From assembly GCA_014523695.1 (NCBI GenBank), contig JAATVS010000073.1, forward strand, positions 1 through 7,955: DNA of 7,955 nucleotides, written 5' to 3'. Positions 5,209-7,955 of this stretch are shown one piece after another (within the stretch, counting starts at the first letter, position 1; each line of letters begins with the position of its first letter). This stretch comes from Nitrososphaerales archaeon TH5895 (GTDB lineage Archaea; Thermoproteota; Nitrososphaeria; Nitrososphaerales; Nitrososphaeraceae). The translations under genes and the position numbers were made by a program. The notes beneath the pieces are model-generated. The model did no database searches. It was not told the DNA's origin and worked only from the letters and a program-made list of their open reading frames with translations.

Positions 5209-6705
5209 CTATTGCGGCTTCAGCAGATCTAGTGTACTCTTCAATTCATGCTTACTCTTTCGGTAGTAAATGAAACTCATAACCAAAACAATGGAAGCCA
5301 AGATCGATGCCGCGATAGTGAATGCATCAGTAAATCTCGGTGTAATCTCATTGTCTTCGCCACTAATATTACTACCAAGATTGTTATTAGCTGATCCCGA
5401 ACCCTCTATTTGCATCTGCGTGCCAGAATGAACCATAGACGGAGGAGATGTAATTGTTAATAATGAAGATATAGTAAGGACCACAATTCCAATTAAAGAC
5501 TCAATTTTGATTGTTTTGGAAAATCGTATAAATGGATTATAGCAAATTTCTCCATTAATCTTTGACGAAATACTCGATTGTTCCTGTAATTTACTTCCTC
5601 GCTGGGCGATGTGTACCATGACAAAATGTAATTTAATCTGATGATAAGCGCCTAATACAATCATAGGTACAATAGCACATAATTTGAGAATGAGAATGTT
5701 TCCATACAAAGAATCAAATAAAGATTCTGTTGATTGAAGTTGAATCCATGCCATATACAATCCACTTATACCAATCACACCCAAACATATGACCGCAATC
5801 ATTGAGAAATAAGGAAGCATTAATGCTAGAGAGAAGGAATTTCTTACTACTATCCTCTCGTCTGCCGTATCTAATTCTGTCCCGTATGCTAGATTATTAC
5901 TAGAAATTCGTATTGCAGGAAGAAGAATCAATGATAAATAGAATAGCCCCCCCACCCAAATTGAAACAGCCATCACATGAAACCAATCAGCAGATATCGC
6001 TAGCCCTGGAAGGAACTCCGCCGCAGCGTTATGACTTACTATCCCATTAGAGATAATGTTTATTGAACCGCAGATAAGGATAACACATAGGACTATGTTC
6101 TTAATTTTTCCAATACTATTTCCAATGATTCTTTTCGTGATCGAATTTTTCTTACTTAACATATAATATATTATTGAAAAAATTAGTATCAAAATTGCTG
6201 TGACGATTCTCAGAAGCCAAACTGTATAGAGAGAAGTGTTCATTACTATAGTAAGAGTATCAGAAAAGCCTAAACCCAATTCTGATGACAAATTGTGTAC
6301 CTGCAGCATCATAAAACCTGTACAAGAAACACCCAATGCTATAACACACAGGATTATTACCAACGAAACTCTCTTCTCTGTACCAAGATTTGTTTGAGCT
6401 GCATCGCTATTGCCGCTGAAATTCATCAGTATATGATTATAAAATATCCTTGAGAACACAAGCTGGTTGAAGACTATTCCAACTATAGTACATTGAGCAA
6501 CTATCAACGGTGCCTTGATTAATGCATCATTATATGAAGTGATAGATTCTTCAGAATTCTTTGACTTAGACATAATCATTGATGGATCGCTATCTTCCTG
6601 TGAAAAAACAAGTTGACTGAGAGCTTGAACAGAAATGATTGAAAAGATGAAAACTAAAAGAATAGGCAAAGCATTAGATACGTATCTGGGAAAGAAATTA
6701 GACAA
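5209..6705 (-). CDS. CopD-like multi-helix copper membrane protein, 498 aa
   Basis: An integral membrane protein with about nine or ten hydrophobic segments (about 11-36, 63-89, 111-133, 156-181, 200-220, 236-264, 292-320, 336-356, 399-421, 458-481). The CopD signature is in the middle: S224-H225, then ISADWFHVMAVSIWVGGLFY, with Asp240, Trp241, His243 and the W-V-G-G turn. It continues with a conserved-looking GNILILKLCAIVPMIVLGAYHQIKLH stretch in two parts, 335-348 and 349-360 (His355, His360). CopD proteins act with CopC in moving copper across or into the membrane; the direction of transport is not shown by sequence. Residues 422-455 are a polar, Ser/Asn/Gly-rich external loop with two Met. 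TTG 6705 is used because TGA lies three codons upstream and the first hydrophobic segment follows directly. It is 110 bases after the 217-residue secreted-protein gene and 415 bases before copC. Confidence 0.85.
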   Translation of the reverse strand: MSNFFPRYVSNALPILLVFIFSIISVQALSQLVFSQEDSDPSMIMSKSKNSEESITSYNDALIKAPLIVAQCTIVGIVFNQLVFSRIFYNHILMNFSGNSDAAQTNLGTEKRVSLVIILCVIALGVSCTGFMMLQVHNLSSELGLGFSDTLTIVMNTSLYTVWLLRIVTAILILIFSIIYYMLSKKNSITKRIIGNSIGKIKNIVLCVILICGSINIISNGIVSHNAAAEFLPGLAISADWFHVMAVSIWVGGLFYLSLILLPAIRISSNNLAYGTELDTADERIVVRNSFSLALMLPYFSMIAVICLGVIGISGLYMAWIQLQSTESLFDSLYGNILILKLCAIVPMIVLGAYHQIKLHFVMVHIAQRGSKLQEQSSISSKINGEICYNPFIRFSKTIKIESLIGIVVLTISSLLTITSPPSMVHSGTQMQIEGSGSANNNLGSNISGEDNEITPRFTDAFTIAASILASIVLVMSFIYYRKSKHELKSTLDLLKPQ

Positions 6706-6730
6706 GATCTGTCACATTTTCATATCCTTC

Positions 6731-6740
6731 TTACATAAGA
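6731..6740 (-). promoter_or_regulatory. Possible TATA-like box of copD
   Basis: The minus strand reads TCTTATGTAA, about 30 bases before the TTG start at 6705. It suggests copD can be transcribed on its own despite the same-strand gene upstream. The match is weak, and an in-frame ATG immediately followed by TGA sits between the box and the start codon. Confidence 0.3.
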
Positions 6741-6815
6741 GATTCCATTCAATAGAAAACAACAAAGAAAATGATAGGAAGTGTCTTAAATAGATTGACA
6801 CGAATCCAGTACAAA

Positions 6816-7469
6816 CTAAGGCATCGACGTCGACGTCGTCGAATTAGATGTTCCTCCTTGATTATTTATCATCTGCTGAAGCTCATAATTTGATACATAC
6901 TGTTCAGGGAATGACACATCAGCTCTTGATTCGATACAGCCAAATCCTCCAGATTGACCTATTCTAGTAACACCATCTGATATAGTTACCGTTGAATTGT
7001 CTTGGACAGGTTCTGATTCACCAGCAGGTCTACATGTGAACGTATCGCGGAATGCAGTGCCATTAATATCTCCATATATTGTATAACTATATGTAGTTGG
7101 TACTGTTGGATAGAATACTGCCTCGTAATGTCCTGGATCACTGAATGCCGGTTCCAGATCTAGGGTCATATTCTTTCCTCCTGCAGATATATCTGTCTTA
7201 AGAGTCAATCCTTCAATAGACTTCGTTCCATTTGCTTGAGAATTCATAGGATCGGTCGGATCAGGCCGCCATGCAAAGACTTCAACCCCTGATTTGTCAT
7301 CCACCAATGCTGGCTCATTCATAGAACCTACTACAAAGAGATAGTCCTGATCGCCGATAGTATAGAGTCTCCTTTCGTGTCCAGATACGGTATGTACTCC
7401 TATCGACGCAAGAATCAATATCATACTAGTGCCTAATACAGATGCAACTAGATTATTTCTATTTTTCAT
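6816..7469 (-). CDS. Secreted protein of unknown family in the copper locus, 217 aa
   Basis: Residues 1-30 form a Sec signal peptide (MKNRNN, a hydrophobic core, then HTVSG), so the mature protein would begin HERRLYTIGDQDYLFVVGSM with His31 at or next to its N-terminus, as in CopC. The body (31-150) looks like a beta-sandwich: alternating hydrophobic strands such as GLTLKTDISAGGKNMTLDLE, then PGHYEAVFYPTVPTTYSYTI and GTAFRDTFTC. Cys146 and Cys178 could form a disulfide; His31 and His114 are candidate metal ligands. The end, from about 203, is a Gly/Asn/Ser/Thr-rich tail. It lies just upstream of copD on the same strand, so a role in extracytoplasmic copper binding or delivery is a reasonable guess, but I do not recognise the family. 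ATG 7469 is supported by the signal peptide and by a well-placed TATA box 25 bases upstream. Confidence 0.75.
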   Translation of the reverse strand: MKNRNNLVASVLGTSMILILASIGVHTVSGHERRLYTIGDQDYLFVVGSMNEPALVDDKSGVEVFAWRPDPTDPMNSQANGTKSIEGLTLKTDISAGGKNMTLDLEPAFSDPGHYEAVFYPTVPTTYSYTIYGDINGTAFRDTFTCRPAGESEPVQDNSTVTISDGVTRIGQSGGFGCIESRADVSFPEQYVSNYELQQMINNQGGTSNSTTSTSMP

Positions 7470-7490
7470 AGATCTAGTTTGCTTGATAAG

Positions 7491-7497
7491 TATTTAA
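7491..7497 (-). promoter_or_regulatory. TATA box of the first gene in the copper locus
   Basis: The minus strand reads TTAAATA, centred 25 bases before ATG 7469. It is the best-placed promoter element in the window and predicts a leaderless transcript covering the 217-residue protein and possibly copD. Confidence 0.55.
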
Positions 7498-7629
7498 GAT
7501 ATATGGTACATCATTCGAATAAGAATTAGTTTAACCTAACTGACTAAACCCTATTAATACATTCCAAATCATATCACAATATCACATTATACTTCTAAAG
7601 CATCAGAAGAAGGACCGAGACTAATTTCA

Positions 7630-7745
7630 TCTGACTCTGATGGAAAGGCCCCTACTAGTATCAACTGTTTTCCTGGTATTTAGTAACAAACAAGCTGGAA
7701 TAGGACCAATTTCTGCTGAACTGCCTAAGGTAGGTGAAGGTGAGT
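7630..7745 (+). pseudogene. Inverted fragment of copC (YtkA-like part), frameshifted
   Basis: This is the right copy of the inverted duplication of 4151-4268. It encodes SDSDGKAPTSIN, loses two bases, and resumes in another frame as VFLVFSNKQAGIGPISAELP followed by KVGEGE, identical in protein to copC. It lacks the signal peptide, the whole CopC domain and the end of the YtkA-like domain, so it cannot be a working copy. After 7745 the frame stays open to TAA (7865-7867) with 40 residues unrelated to copC, beginning SYDKSIILKRNLYSHSIGKI. The longest frame starts from a non-ATG codon at 7640 with no promoter evident. It is probably a recent duplication scar; it could also be the silent arm of an invertible segment. 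Confidence 0.85.
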
Positions 7746-7878
7746 CATATGATAAGTCTATTATACTAAAGAGAAATCTTTATTCCCATAGTATAGGCAA
7801 AATACTAGTCAATTCTTTCCGAATTAAAAATTTACAAGATGCAAGAAAAATATTAATTAGATACTAATGTCTAATAGC

Positions 7879-7907
7879 ATAGAATTGTAATTAGTCATTA
7901 ATTCTAT
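7879..7907. terminator. Hairpin with perfect 8-bp stem near the right edge
   Basis: ATAGAATT (7879-7886) is the exact reverse complement of AATTCTAT (7900-7907), with a 13-base loop. It lies just past the stop of the open frame that leaves the copC fragment. No T-run follows, so a terminator role is only a guess; it could equally be an operator-like dyad for a gene outside the window. Confidence 0.3.
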
Positions 7908-7955
7908 CATACATCTTAGTATTCAGCACTCTTATATATTATGCCATTCTGTTAA

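Noticed and set aside
6824..6841. Palindromic CGACGTCGACGTCG, a possible operator
   Set aside because: It falls in codons for the Ser/Thr tail of the 217-residue protein, where alternating ACG and TCG codons produce it; it is not near a promoter.
1..7955. tRNA or rRNA genes, CRISPR array, insertion sequence ends
   Set aside because: No cloverleaf-like segment with a T-loop motif, no regularly spaced repeats, and no transposase or matching terminal repeats were seen; the only large inverted repeat is the copC fragment.

Overview
The window is AT-rich (about one third G+C by eye) and reads as archaeal. Most genes have a TATA-like box about 25-38 bases before the start codon, leaving little or no room for a leader. 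Shine-Dalgarno sites are not evident, several starts are TTG or GTG, and oligo-T tracts follow some genes. The protein set (CopC with a C-terminal YtkA-like domain, a CopD-like membrane protein, small secreted proteins, a double zinc ribbon, a VOC protein) fits an ammonia-oxidising Nitrososphaeria archaeon, perhaps a Nitrososphaera or Nitrosocosmicus relative. That placement is inference from protein style; there is no rRNA or tRNA in the window to anchor it.

Left part (1-1520): a decayed minus-strand gene at 49-277 followed by an oligo-T tract; an intact 98-residue charged helical protein (376-672); then about 660 bases without a convincing long gene. That stretch holds a 14-bp palindrome, an out-of-character G/C-rich hairpin (1179-1255) and a 35-bp tandem duplication (1286-1355). 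The second copy of the duplication supplies the ATG of a possible 52-residue protein (1337-1495).

Middle part (1522-3922): a small secreted acidic protein with TG(D/N)PH repeats (minus), a possible minus-strand gene remnant (1836-1988), then three plus-strand genes, each with its own promoter-like box: a VOC-fold protein, a four-helix membrane protein and a double zinc-ribbon protein.

Right part (4029-7469): three minus-strand genes form a probable copper-handling locus. In transcription order they are a secreted protein of unknown family (217 aa), a CopD-like multi-helix membrane protein (498 aa) and a secreted CopC plus YtkA-like protein (254 aa). Each has a plausible promoter of its own. 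The likely logic is that extracytoplasmic Cu(II) is bound by CopC and passed to or through CopD, with the 217-residue protein as an unproven partner.

The most unusual structure is an inverted duplication. About 116 bases from inside the YtkA-like part of copC (4151-4268) recur on the opposite strand at 7630-7745, with only two substitutions and a 2-base deletion. The pair flanks almost the whole copper locus, and the right copy runs in frame into an unrelated 40-residue tail. This could be a fresh scar of a duplication or a substrate for inversion of the locus. No CRISPR array, insertion sequence, tRNA or rRNA was seen.
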